Shown here: positions 22,801 to 32,093 of the stretch, piece after piece
Layout: each line of letters begins with the position of its first letter
Numbering within the stretch: position 1 is the stretch's first letter
Assembly (NCBI GenBank): GCA_029990175.1
Contig: JARKIP010000011.1
Span: forward strand, 24,340,001 to 24,404,000
Length of the DNA: 64,000 nucleotides
Reading direction: 5' to 3'
DNA from: Petunia secreta
Taxonomy: Eukaryota > Streptophyta > Magnoliopsida > Solanales > Solanaceae
The notes under the pieces: model-generated
Seen by the model: only the letters and a program-made list of their open reading frames with translations
The model's database searches: none
What the model was told of the DNA's origin: nothing
Made by a program: the position numbers and the translations under genes

Positions 22801-24150
22801 AAGAAACAACAAAATAAATAAATAGATACAAAAAATAGAAAAAAGAAATAAAAAACTAAAAAGGAAACAGAAGTACCTGTAATGCTACATCAGCCAACAC
22901 ACAAATCCGACTTTTTTTCAATGGTGGAGCATCTTCTTCAAAATTATCATTAACAACTACAATTTTACATTTACCTTTACACGTAGAAGGAGAAGCTGAC
23001 GACCGCGTTACACGCTTCAATTGTTGTGGGGTTTCTTTCGACTTAGAAACAGGAACTTTAAGTTTTAAAATAGATTTCAACCCACTTTTAGAAACATTTA
23101 TATCATGTTTCATTTTAATCCTAAGTTCCCTAGAATCAGAAGATCAACTAGAATTAGACAGTGAAATAAAAAAAGGTGGAAAAAAAATGAAACCCTAAAA
23201 AATGAAAAAAAAAATGACAATTTAAACATTGAAAACAGTTATGAAATGGTTTAGAAACAGGGATGATAGTAGAGAACGTGGGGGAGAAAATGGGGGAGAA
23301 AAAATGGGGAGAAACGGTTCAGAAACAGGGATGATACAGTCAAGAAAGAGCAGAAACGAAGCTGAAACACACGAGAAAAGCGTGAACTGAGGGGAGTAAT
23401 TGAGAAATGTTGAAATAAAATAGAAAATAAGGAAAAAAAACTTATATATTAGGGCACCAATGTTTAAAAACTTACAAAAGGCCTCCAAACTGTAACAAAA
23501 TAAAGAAATAAACAAACATAACAATATTATTTGACCTAAGTTGCTAATTTTGTAATTAACTTGTGTTTTCTTCTATATAGGGTTATTTTGTCAAAATATT
23601 GCTATGTTCTGTAATTAATTCTAAAAATTGTACTTTTGTGTAAAAATTTCCAAAAAAAAGTGACTAACTTGACTCTTTAGAATTAAAACTTGAGATTTTT
23701 ACACCACGTACCCACAAACGTAACTTATTTACTTTTTTGTGCCCATTAAAAGTTGTTTTCCACTCCGTACACATTCTACCTATTTTATTTACTGTCCATA
23801 CCCATCCGGCCCATTTTATTTACCCGTTCAGCTCATTAGCCTACCTTAATAAGCCCCAAAGTCCCCCCACTTCCCTCATTTAAAACCCTAGCTGTCTAGG
23901 TTGGAGTTACACTGCTCGATTTTTGCCCCACCACAAGAAATCTCCTCCACAACCACACCGCCAAAGCTCCGCCACCAGACCACCGTCGAACCGTTAGTCG
24001 ACCACCGCCGGAAAACACAAACCATACCTTCTTCGAACCCTCTCAACGTCCTCTTTTCATTTCCACCATTATTTCTCACAAAATCCAATCCATTTTATGT
24101 AGATCTAAGTTTGACAGTGGCGAAGACCCCAAACTCGGCGAGGATTCGCG

Positions 24151-24196
24151 ATGGCGAAGCTCCAGTTGTGGAACTGGCGATGTGCTCGAATACAAG
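24151..24196 (+). other. possible first exon of a small host gene cut by Athila
   Basis: The ATG at 24151 opens a frame of 15 codons that meets a possible donor (AAG|GTGAGG) at 24197. It is preceded by a leader-like, Pro/Thr-codon-rich, CCACC-rich stretch (23890-24100). The Athila element starts 26 bases after the donor, and a possible acceptor exon lies on its far side near 36600. The phases do not match in my reading, so this is weak. Confidence 0.25.
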
Positions 24197-24222
24197 GTGA
24201 GGAGAGAATCTCTGGCGAGTAC

Positions 24223-25576
24223 TGATGTTCGGCATTTTATGCCTACTTTTCCTTAATATTTCCGCACATTTGAGCTTGTTTTGCACTTGTTTGGTGGCTT
24301 GTGAATATGGTTTTACGCTGATGTTGTGTTGTTCGTGTGTAGGTCGTTACGCGATACATTTGGAGCGTTTCGAAGCTTGATTGAGCATGAATTGATTGGA
24401 TGATGATTGAAGATTGGATCGAGCACACAAAGGCACGACACGAGCCGAGTTTGGAGCGGAAAAGAGCAATTTTTGGCCTAGCGCTGCAGCCTCCGCGCCG
24501 CGCCATCCATAGCGAGAGAAGGTCTGCGCGTTTCAAGGCGCGTCGCAGGGCTAAGGCACGAAGCCTGGAGGCGTGTTCTGGTCGTTTGCACGCTTTTCGG
24601 GGCACGGGGCGCCCGTTATAGCGCCCCTTATGCGCGATTTTACTTCCTATTCCTTCTAGTTTTGGGTTTAACTTATTTACAAGGGTTTGGAAACAATATA
24701 AATAGTTTATTACTTAGTTTTTGTAAGGGGGTTCTGGACTTTGGAGCAATATTGAGAGCTACACACTTCATTGAACAAGGGTTATTCCCAAATCTTTCAT
24801 CTATTACATCAATTATTTCATTATTACACCAAATCTTTGCCTTGTGATTATGAATATGTGTGGCTAATTTCCTAACGTTCTGGGGTTAGAGTTTACATGA
24901 AAGTTGATTGTTGAAGATTGATTTCCATTGATTGAATCCCATAACGGGTTACTTATTCTTCCTTGATTTAACTTGTATAATTGTTAGAGCTCGATAGTTA
25001 TACATCATCTATGGTTTTTGGGTTGAACTTGAAAGAGAGAACCTAATTACGTAATAAGGAAGAATAGAACTAGTTTGTGAACCCGGGCATCAGGGAATCA
25101 ATTCGCGGGTAGGATAGACATATACTTGCTTGCCTAGTTTAACTAATTGCAGGATCGTTAATGCGTGCATGTGATTTAACCCGTAGACATACAGGGATTA
25201 GAGTAGCTTGCATAGATTGTGAAGAACTGAAAGGTTTTCATAATTACAATTAACCTGTCAGTTAGTAACCCGGGATTTAAGAAGTGAAATCAATTGAATA
25301 CATCAACTGGATTGTTCGTAATTCTAACCCTGGATCGCTCCCTTGATATTGTTAACAACCAAAGTTTTGCCCCATTGCTTGATTACATTCCAGCACTTTA
25401 ATTACTGCACTTTAGTATAAAAACTCTTACAATCATTGGAAAAAGACCCCTGGATAGTTTGTTCAGGAATTGTTTATTAAGCACTAGTCTGCATAGTCCT
25501 CGTGGGAACGATACTCGACTCTGTCACTTTATTACTTGGCGACCGCGTATACTTGCGTGTGCGTTTGGGAGCAACA
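24223..25576 (+). repeat. 5' LTR of Athila element
   Basis: 1354 bp, TGATGTTCGG...GGGAGCAACA. It is the same length as the 3' LTR, and I see substitutions near 24382, 24501, 24505, 25229, 25317 and 25540. It contains a GC-rich palindromic island near 24480-24625. Confidence 0.95.
24697..24704 (+). promoter_or_regulatory. TATA box of Athila LTR
   Basis: TATAAATA, repeated at 35651-35658 in the 3' LTR. It lies downstream of the GC-rich island and is the best candidate for the core promoter of the element. Inferred from motif only. Confidence 0.5.
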
Positions 25577-25582
25577 AGTTTT

Positions 25583-25600
25583 TGGCGTCGTTGCCGGGGA
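25583..25600 (+). other. tRNA-Asp primer binding site of Athila
   Basis: TGGCGTCGTTGCCGGGGA starts six bases after the LTR end. From memory, the 3' end of plant tRNA-Asp would pair with TGGCGCCGTTGCCGGGGA, so there is one mismatch. tRNA-Asp is the known primer of Athila-type elements. Confidence 0.85.
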
Positions 25601-25700
25601 CTAATTACGGACTAATTACTTTTGAACAATTACTTAATTGCTATTCAGGTTTAATTTTTTTTGTTGAGTTTCTTGTGCTGTTTCAGGCAATAGGTTTTGA

Positions 25701-25922
25701 ATGCAAAGGAACAAAAAGGACGAATCACTCGCACCTTTTGATCCCGAGCCTGAAAGAACCTTGAGGAAGACAAGGAGAGAAGCGAGAGATCGAGAAGCAT
25801 TAGCAATCGTACTTGCATCTCTTCCTGTTGAAATGGCTGAAGAACAAACAGTAGCAGTGCGAGATGTGGCTCTTCCTAGTCTGAAAGGAGTAGAATCAAG
25901 TATTGTGAAGCCTGCTAGCTAA
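25701..25922 (+). pseudogene. Athila gag N-terminal remnant
   Basis: A 73-codon frame starts at the first ATG after the primer site and is rich in charged residues (TLRKTRREARDREA). It ends at a stop after IVKPAS. The next codons, in another frame, are FLAKFYPSAKTARLR, which in Athila gag lies well inside the capsid domain. The middle of the N-terminal gag region is therefore deleted between about 25915 and 25930, and the frame is lost. Gag forms the particle, so this copy would need gag supplied by another element. Confidence 0.75.
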
Positions 25923-25929
25923 GAAATTC

Positions 25930-27864
25930 TTGGCTAAGTTTTATCCGTCGGCTAAGACGGCCAGGTTGAGGAGTGCAATTTTGTCCTTCAGGCAGTTTGA
26001 AGGCGAATCATTATATGCAGCCTGGGAGAGATTTAAAGCGTTATTGAGAGATTGTCCTCACCACAATCAAACTAATGAGGTTATTGCACACACTTTTGTT
26101 GAGGGATTGAACCAACATACTAAGATTGTGGTTGATGCTGCTGCTGGAGGCCAAGTGATGGCCTTAAATTTTGAACAGATCTATGACTTACTTGATAAGT
26201 TTTCACAGAGCAATCCTGATTGGCAGGGTGATGGCAGAGCTAATATACTTAGTGAGGGGGCTAGCAGAGCGGCTACACAGAAAGCTGCTGGGGTACTTCA
26301 ACTAGATGGAATCACAGAGTTGCGAGCGAAGATGGATGCGATTTCCAATCAAATCAGCAAGCTGGCTCTCCAAGCAAAGCCACAACCAGCTCCAGTGCAG
26401 CAAGTTCAGGCCTTTTGTGAGGTATGTGGTGAGGATCATAGCACTGAGGTTTGTCCCTCTAACCCAGAATCAGTGTATTATGTGGGTAATCAGAACAGAT
26501 CACAGGGCCAAAACCGAAATCAGTATGGTAATAATTATAACACGGGTTGGCGTAATCACCCAAATTTTTCTTGGAGGGATACCCGTGAGCAGTTTCAGGG
26601 TAATGAGAGAGCCCAATTTACTCAAAACAATGCACCACAGCAGGGATCACAGTCTCAGGCTCAGCCACAGCAGTCTAATACTATGGAGGATATGCTCAAG
26701 AAAATTCTTGCAGGGCAGCAAAAGCTCATTGATGAGTCAGCATCTCAGGCACAAACAATAAAAGATTTGAGCAATGCACAGAAAGATCTTGAAAGACAAT
26801 TGGGGCAGCTTGCTGGAGCACAAAATAATAGACCTCGGGGTGCTTTACCGAGTGATACAGAGAAGAATCCTAGAGAATTTGTGCAAGCAGTGACTTTGAG
26901 GAATGGAAGAGCACTGGAGGAAGTTCCCCCAAAGCCAAAGAAGCCTGTTGGTGAGTTAGAGCCAAATGTTGATAGGGAGGTGGAAAAAGAAGCAGAAAAG
27001 GTAATCGAAAAGCAGCCCGAGTCTGCTATTGTGAGACCACCACCACCTTTCCCGCAGAGACTTCAGAAGCAGAAAGTTGATGCAGCATGCAAGAAATTTT
27101 TGGAGATATTGAGTCAAATTCAGGTAAATATTCCTTTGGTGGAGCTTTTGCGGGATGTTCCCAAATATGCTAAATACATCAAGGATATTGTTGCTAACAA
27201 GAGAAGATTGACTGAGTTTGAGACAGTTGCACTTACTGAGGAGTGCAGTTCCAGAGTTAGAAGCAAGCTTCCGCAGAAATTGAAGGACCCGGGCAGTTTT
27301 ACCATCCCTTTGAAAATTGGGGAACATGAGGTTGGTCGTGCTTTATATGATTTGGGTGCTAGTGTGAATTTGATGCCTTCTTCAGTTTTTAGGAAGCTAG
27401 GCCTGGGTGAGCCACGACCCACTACTGTGACCCTGCAGCTTGCTGATAGATCTTTGACATGCCCTGAGGGGATTATTGAGGATGTGCTTGTACAAGTGGG
27501 TCAGTTCATATTACCCGTTGATTTTATTATTCTTGATTATGAAGCTGATCCTGAGGTTCCTCTCATCTTGGGAAGAGGATTTTTGGCTACTGCTGATGCT
27601 GTTATTAGAGTCAGAGCTGGCAAGATGATCATGAAGGTAAATGGGGAAGAAGCTGTGTTTAATGTGTTCAGAGCTACCCAGCTTCCTTCTCATTATGAAG
27701 AGTTGTCCATGGTAAAGGTAATAGATGATGAGTTGACTGCTGATGAGAGGTCATTCTTGGCTTCTAATGTTGATTCTTTGGAAAGGGCACTCTTATGTGA
27801 TGATGATGATGATATCCTGAAGGATGAAGATACTGAAAAATTTGTGGAGGTTCTTAATATGTAG
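25930..27864 (+). CDS. Athila gag (C-terminal part) and protease
   Basis: An open frame of 644 codons; the nominal start is not the native one because upstream gag is deleted. Residues 1-120 are the end of the Retrotrans_gag domain (FEGESLYAAWERFKALLRDCPHH). A zinc knuckle of CX2CX3HX4C form lies near residue 163 (CEVCGEDHSTEVC), followed by a Gln/Asn-rich stretch (180-270) and a coiled coil. The protease domain has ALYDLGASVNLMP near residue 472 (the active-site Asp followed by Leu-Gly-Ala, as usual in Athila) and PLILGRGFLATA near 545. An acidic tail with an Asp run precedes a TAG at 27862-27864. Pol continues in the same frame after that TAG, so it is either a mutation or a read-through stop. 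Confidence 0.85.
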   Translation: MAKFYPSAKTARLRSAILSFRQFEGESLYAAWERFKALLRDCPHHNQTNEVIAHTFVEGLNQHTKIVVDAAAGGQVMALNFEQIYDLLDKFSQSNPDWQGDGRANILSEGASRAATQKAAGVLQLDGITELRAKMDAISNQISKLALQAKPQPAPVQQVQAFCEVCGEDHSTEVCPSNPESVYYVGNQNRSQGQNRNQYGNNYNTGWRNHPNFSWRDTREQFQGNERAQFTQNNAPQQGSQSQAQPQQSNTMEDMLKKILAGQQKLIDESASQAQTIKDLSNAQKDLERQLGQLAGAQNNRPRGALPSDTEKNPREFVQAVTLRNGRALEEVPPKPKKPVGELEPNVDREVEKEAEKVIEKQPESAIVRPPPPFPQRLQKQKVDAACKKFLEILSQIQVNIPLVELLRDVPKYAKYIKDIVANKRRLTEFETVALTEECSSRVRSKLPQKLKDPGSFTIPLKIGEHEVGRALYDLGASVNLMPSSVFRKLGLGEPRPTTVTLQLADRSLTCPEGIIEDVLVQVGQFILPVDFIILDYEADPEVPLILGRGFLATADAVIRVRAGKMIMKVNGEEAVFNVFRATQLPSHYEELSMVKVIDDELTADERSFLASNVDSLERALLCDDDDDILKDEDTEKFVEVLNM

Positions 27865-30855
27865 AGTAGATTCATCCCAGGGTGGAAGAAATTTGAGGAG
27901 CTTGATAGACCGTTGACCTTAGCTCCTGCTAAACCGTCTATTGAGAAAGCTCCTAATCTTGAGCTCAAACCTTTACCCGCACATTTACGTTATGCTTATT
28001 TGGGTGAAGGTAATACTTTGCCCGTGATCCTTTCTTCTTTGTTGTCTGATGTGCAGGTTGAGAAGGTGTTGCGGGTATTGCGAGAGCGCAAGAGAGCTAT
28101 TGGCTGGACTATTGCTGATATTAGAGGGATTAGTCCTTCCTTCTGCATGCATAAAATTCTCTTGGAAGAAGATCATAAGCCATCCATAGAGCAGCAGAGG
28201 AGGCTAAATCCAATCATGAAGGAGGTGGTGAAGAAAGAAGTCATCAAGTGGCTGGATGCTGGTATTATTTTTCCTATCTCTGACAGCAAGTGGGTGAGTC
28301 CGGTGCAATGTGTTCCTAAGAAAGGGGGCATGACAGTGGTGAAGAATGAAAACAATGAGTTGATTCCTACAAGAACTGTTACAGGGTGGCGAATTTGCAT
28401 TGATTATAGGAAGCTGAACAAGGCCACCAGGAAAGATCACTTCCCACTCCCTTTTATTGATCAGATGTTGGATAGACTAGCAGGCCATGAGTATTATTGT
28501 TTCTTGGATGGTTATTCGGGCTACAATCAAATTGTGATAGCTCCTGAAGACCAAGAGAAGACCACTTTTACTTGTCCATATGGCACCTATGCATTTAGGA
28601 GGATGCCATTTGGGTTGTGTAATGCCCCAGGGACTTTTCAGCGGTGCATGATGGCTATTTTCACTGACATAGTGGAAAAATTTGTGGAGGTGTTTATGGA
28701 TGACTTCTCAGTGGTTGGTGACTCTTTTGATGAATGCTTGAAGAACCTTGATGCTGTGCTGAGCCGTTGTGAAGAAACAAATCTGGTGCTGAATTGGGAA
28801 AAATGTCACTTTATGGTTCAAGAAGGCATAGTACTTGGGCACAAGGTGTCAAAGCAAGGGATTGAGGTTGACAAGGCAAAGATAGAGGCTATTGAGAAAT
28901 TACCACCACCTATCTCTGTTAAGGGGGTGCGTAGTTTCTTGGGACATGCAGGGTTCTATAGACGGTTCATAAAGGACTTCTCCAAAATTTCCACTCCCTT
29001 GTGCAAATTGTTGGAGAAGGATGTGAAATTTGTGTTTGATGATGCTTGTATTAAGGCGTTTGAAGAGTTGAAGAAAAGGTTGGTGACCGCACCAATCATC
29101 ATTGCTCCTGACTGGTCTTTGCCATTTGAATTGATGTGTGATGCGAGTGATAATGCTATTGGGGCTGTTCTAGGCCAAAGAATAGGAAGAATTTTTCACT
29201 CTATCTATTATGCAAGCAAGACGCTTGATGCAGCCCAGTCCAATTATACTACCACTGAGAAGGAGTTGCTAGCCGTGGTTTATGCTTTTGATAAATTTAG
29301 ATCTTATTTGGTTGGCACTCGTGTTGTTGTCTACACTGATCATGCCGCAATCCGGTATTTGTTTGAAAAGAAGGACTCCAAGCCGAGACTTATTCGTTGG
29401 GTTCTCCTATTGCAAGAGTTTGATGTTGAAATTCGAGATCGCAAGGGGACTGAGAATCAAGTAGCTGATCATTTGTCAAGGCTGGAGAATAGAGATCATG
29501 TAGATGAGGGGCCTGAGATTAAAGAGGTATTTCCTGATGAGCAACTTTTTGCTTTAGAAGAAGCTGAAACACCATGGTATGCTGACATGGTAAATTTTCT
29601 TGTGAGTGATGTGTATCCCCCTGGGGCAACTGCTGAGCAAAAGCGTAAACTCCTTCATGAGAGCAGATTTTATGTGTGGGATGAGCCCTATTTGTACAAG
29701 ATAGGTGCTGATCAACTAGCTAGGAGATGTGTTCCAAGGGAAGAAGTAGAGCCGATTCTACAGAGCTGCCATTCCTCTCCTTATGGTGGTCACCTTGGTG
29801 GAGATCGAACAGCTGCAAAGGTACTCCAATCTGGGTTCTTTTGGCCTACTTTATTTAAAGATGCTCATGCATTAGTGAAGCAATGTGATCGTTGCCAAAG
29901 AACGGGTACCATTACTAGGCGTCACGAGATGCCTTTGAACAATATTTTGGAGATTGAGCTGTTTGATTGTTGGGGTATTGATTTTATGGGTCCATTCCCA
30001 CCTTCTATGGGCAATAAATATATCCTTGTAGCAGTTGATTATGTATCTAAATGGGTGGAGGCCATTGCACTTCCTACAAATGATGCGAGTGTGGTGGTGA
30101 AGTTCGTGAAGAAGAATATTTTCACTCGTTTTGGGACACCGCGGGCTATCATTAGTGATGAAGGTACGCATTTCTGTAACCGGTTGTTCAATAAATTATT
30201 GGCTAAGTATGGGGTTCGCCACAAGGTGGCTACTGCTTATCATCCCCAAACTAGTGGCCAAGTGGAAGTGTCTAACAGAGAGATCAAGCAAATCCTTGAG
30301 AAGACTGTGAATGCCTCGAGGAAGGATTGGGCTATGAAGTTAGATGATGCTCTCTGGGCCTATCGAACTGCATTCAAAACGCCTATTGGAACCTCTCCAT
30401 ATAGGCTTATTTATGGGAAGGCTTGTCACTTGCCGGTTGAATTAGAACATAAGGCGTATTGGGCTATTCAAAAGCTCAACTTTGATATGGCTTTAGCGGG
30501 TGAGAAGAGGATGCTCCAGTTGCATGAACTTGAAGAGTTCCGTTTCCATGCGTATGAAAATGCGAAATTATATAAGGAACGGACAAAGAAGTGGCATGAT
30601 AAGCACATTGAGCATCGCTCTTTTGAGCCCGGGCAGCGTGTGTTGTTGTTCAACTCGAGGTTGAAATTGTTTCCAGGCAAGTTGAAGTCGAGATGGTCGG
30701 GGCCTTTTGAAGTTGTTCGGGTTACCGCACATGGAGCGGTTGCATTGAGAGCCCCGGGTTCTGAAAGCACATTTTTGGTTAATGGTCAACGGGTGAAACA
30801 TTATTGGGGAGGTGCGGTGAACCACCGCACTTCAATCACTTTGAGGGACCCTTGA
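27865..30855 (+). CDS. Athila pol: reverse transcriptase, RNase H, integrase
   Basis: Open from the TAG at 27864 to 30855; the first ATG is at 27913 (980 residues). RT occupies about residues 100-330, with FLDGYSGYNQ near 196 and the catalytic FMDDFS box near 261. RNase H follows (first catalytic Asp in CDASDNAIGAV near 408, TDHAAIRYL near 477). Integrase has a zinc domain (HSSPYGGH near 619, CDRC near 658), and all three catalytic residues are present: Asp in GIDFMGP (near 688), Asp in ISDEGTHF (near 747) and Glu in GQVEVSN (near 783). The C-terminal part has FNSRLKLFPGKLKSRWSGPF. All expected active-site residues are intact, unlike in the Tat element. It is probably translated only as part of Gag-Pol. 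Confidence 0.92.
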   Translation, partial: SRFIPGWKKFEELDRPLTLAPAKPSIEKAPNLELKPLPAHLRYAYLGEGNTLPVILSSLLSDVQVEKVLRVLRERKRAIGWTIADIRGISPSFCMHKILLEEDHKPSIEQQRRLNPIMKEVVKKEVIKWLDAGIIFPISDSKWVSPVQCVPKKGGMTVVKNENNELIPTRTVTGWRICIDYRKLNKATRKDHFPLPFIDQMLDRLAGHEYYCFLDGYSGYNQIVIAPEDQEKTTFTCPYGTYAFRRMPFGLCNAPGTFQRCMMAIFTDIVEKFVEVFMDDFSVVGDSFDECLKNLDAVLSRCEETNLVLNWEKCHFMVQEGIVLGHKVSKQGIEVDKAKIEAIEKLPPPISVKGVRSFLGHAGFYRRFIKDFSKISTPLCKLLEKDVKFVFDDACIKAFEELKKRLVTAPIIIAPDWSLPFELMCDASDNAIGAVLGQRIGRIFHSIYYASKTLDAAQSNYTTTEKELLAVVYAFDKFRSYLVGTRVVVYTDHAAIRYLFEKKDSKPRLIRWVLLLQEFDVEIRDRKGTENQVADHLSRLENRDHVDEGPEIKEVFPDEQLFALEEAETPWYADMVNFLVSDVYPPGATAEQKRKLLHESRFYVWDEPYLYKIGADQLARRCVPREEVEPILQSCHSSPYGGHLGGDRTAAKVLQSGFFWPTLFKDAHALVKQCDRCQRTGTITRRHEMPLNNILEIELFDCWGIDFMGPFPPSMGNKYILVAVDYVSKWVEAIALPTNDASVVVKFVKKNIFTRFGTPRAIISDEGTHFCNRLFNKLLAKYGVRHKVATAYHPQTSGQVEVSNREIKQILEKTVNASRKDWAMKLDDALWAYRTAFKTPIGTSPYRLIYGKACHLPVELEHKAYWAIQKLNFDMALAGEKRMLQLHELEEFRFHAYENAKLYKERTKKWHDKHIEHRSFEPGQRVLLFNSRLKLFPGKLKSRWSGPFEVVRVTAHGAVALRAPGSESTFLVNGQRVKHYWGGAVNHRTSITLRDP

Positions 30856-32093
30856 TTTATACCCGTCGTGCCACGACGTTAAATAAGGCGCTTCTCGGGA
30901 GGCAACCCGAGTTTGTACTTGTAATAGTTTAGTTTTCTTTTGTTTTTATAGTGTCACGTTTTTGTTGTTTTTGTGTGTCATTTTTGCAGGAATCGGGTGA
31001 GCTAAATAAGGTGAAATGAATGCATTGAGGGGGACGGGACATCTCGAGACATGTCCCACGCTTGGTTTGCACTTGGAATCGAAATTCGGTGCGAAAAAAC
31101 GTTCTTGGGCGCGTTCGGGAGTGCCCCGCGCCTCCCAAAGCGCGAGAAAAAAGTGAAACAAAGAAGCTAGGCGCGGTTGGGAGCGCTCCGCGCCTCCCAC
31201 CGCGCCAAGCTAGGCAGAATCATCATAATCATGCCCGCTATTGGCATGAGCCGCGGAGGCTATCGCGGAGGGCTAGGCAGAATCCTCAAAAAGTTGCGCG
31301 CAATGGGCACGCGCCGCGGAGGCTATCGCGGCTGGCCAATTTTTGGTTTACAAAACGGGTCAACGGGTTTGACCCGAAATTCTTTAATCCCCCATGCCCT
31401 ATACCCCGATTCCTAACATCCTTTCTCCCTTATTCTCACTACAAACACTCTCTACACACACACTAATTCACTTGCAACACTTGAACTCATCCCAAATCTT
31501 GTGCAATCACTTCTAACACTATCAAGTAAGTACATTACTACTCTTCCTTCTCAATAACATGTAAGTTGTCTTCATAATTGCTCATGGGTGATTCTCTTAA
31601 CTAGTTACAAGCTTCTTCATAAAAATTCAATCTTGATATGCTTAATTGTCTATGATGCTTAGTATAGACCTTGTGACTTGTAAAAAGAGATCTCCCAACA
31701 CATTGGGAGGGTTGGCACATTACAAAATCAATTGAAATTGCTAGTTCAAAGTTGTGCACACTAGGTGTTTGTGAAAAAGCCTCAAAGATGAAATATCAAT
31801 GACATTGTGAATTCTTGAGTAGCAATGCATTCCTTAGGCTTACAATGAACATTAGGTGTTGCATACACACTAGATTTGATCATGAGGCACCCACACTAGC
31901 TTGATTTTAAAAATTCAAAACGTGGCATATTTTGCCAAGGCTAGTTTTGTTCAAGTGTGGGGTGCTCGTGCCATTGAAACAAGTGATTGCCACATAGAGT
32001 GTGTGCTAAGTGTGGGGTGGTACCCTTGAGCTTGAATTGTTTTTGGTGCATAGCTATACATCTAACATTGATGTTTGTGTTTGTGTAGGTACC
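30856..32093 (+). other. Athila spacer between pol and 3' ORF
   Basis: Non-coding. It includes a GC-rich island (31080-31340) made of imperfect duplications: CCGCGGAGGCTATCGCGG occurs at 31251-31268 and 31314-31331, and a GGGAG...CCGCGCCTCCCA block occurs twice before it. A pyrimidine-rich stretch ending in TTTGTGTAG (32080-32088) just before the next ATG looks like a splice acceptor for a subgenomic mRNA. The polypurine-like motif AAGTGTGGGGTG appears at 31953 and 32009. Confidence 0.6.

Larger units (their letters stand above)
16500..23113 (-). pseudogene. DUF1985 and ULP1-like (C48) protease gene of the MULE
   Basis: Minus-strand exon blocks: 23113-22877 (start MKHDINVSK, basic), about 22282-22022 (DUF1985: HLKDVLSS...CFGYLL...EFALVSGLKYY), about 21990-21530 (rest of DUF1985 region, IPRILNW-like RTPRILNW), 21374-21110, 20351-20180, 20000-19346 (acidic repeats of about 15 residues around TVAEE/TVAAE), 19258-19135, 17372-16838 (C48 protease: His in HWLLGVV, Asp in YDSM) and 16737-16500 (catalytic Cys in DCGVFILAY, C-terminal KRHLRVANLNL). 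Family members cleave SUMO-like conjugates; what the MULE copies do is unknown. A TAG at 16620-16622 and an apparent one-base phase error at the last junction suggest decay. A solo LTR lies in the intron between 17373 and 19134. Confidence 0.8.
12049..23651. mobile_element. KI/CUMULE-type Mutator-like element with ULP1 gene
   Basis: Element of about 11.6 kb, including a 1.3-kb insertion. The ends are inverted: GGTTTTTTGCACAAATATAC at 12049 against GGAAATTTTTACACAAAAGT read inward from 23651, with similarity for well over 100 bp (TTAATTACA, ACATAGCAATATTTT). The 9-bp flanks AAAAGAAAG (12040-12048) and AAAAAAAAG (23652-23660) match at 8 of 9 positions, as expected of a Mutator target duplication. 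Inside are a MuDR-type transposase gene (+) and a DUF1985/ULP1-like protease gene (-) whose 3' ends converge. Plant MULEs with a ULP1-like gene are known (Kaonashi in Arabidopsis, CUMULE in melon). Both genes carry stops or frameshifts, so this copy is inactive. Introns and spacers are full of TGTTTC/TGTATC motifs. Confidence 0.87.

Noticed and set aside
23222..23524. 100-codon minus-strand ORF at the right end of the MULE
   Set aside because: Phe/Leu/Ser-rich translation of AT-rich subterminal sequence next to the TIR; it lies upstream of the ULP gene start and has no domain.
24243..24605. 120-codon minus-strand ORF, repeated at 35197-35559
   Set aside because: It is inside the Athila LTRs, hence present twice; it is rich in Arg/Ala because of the GC-rich island and has no known domain.
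31062..31466. 134-codon ORF in the Athila spacer
   Set aside because: Composition follows the duplicated GC-rich island; no conserved domain and position is non-coding in Athila elements.
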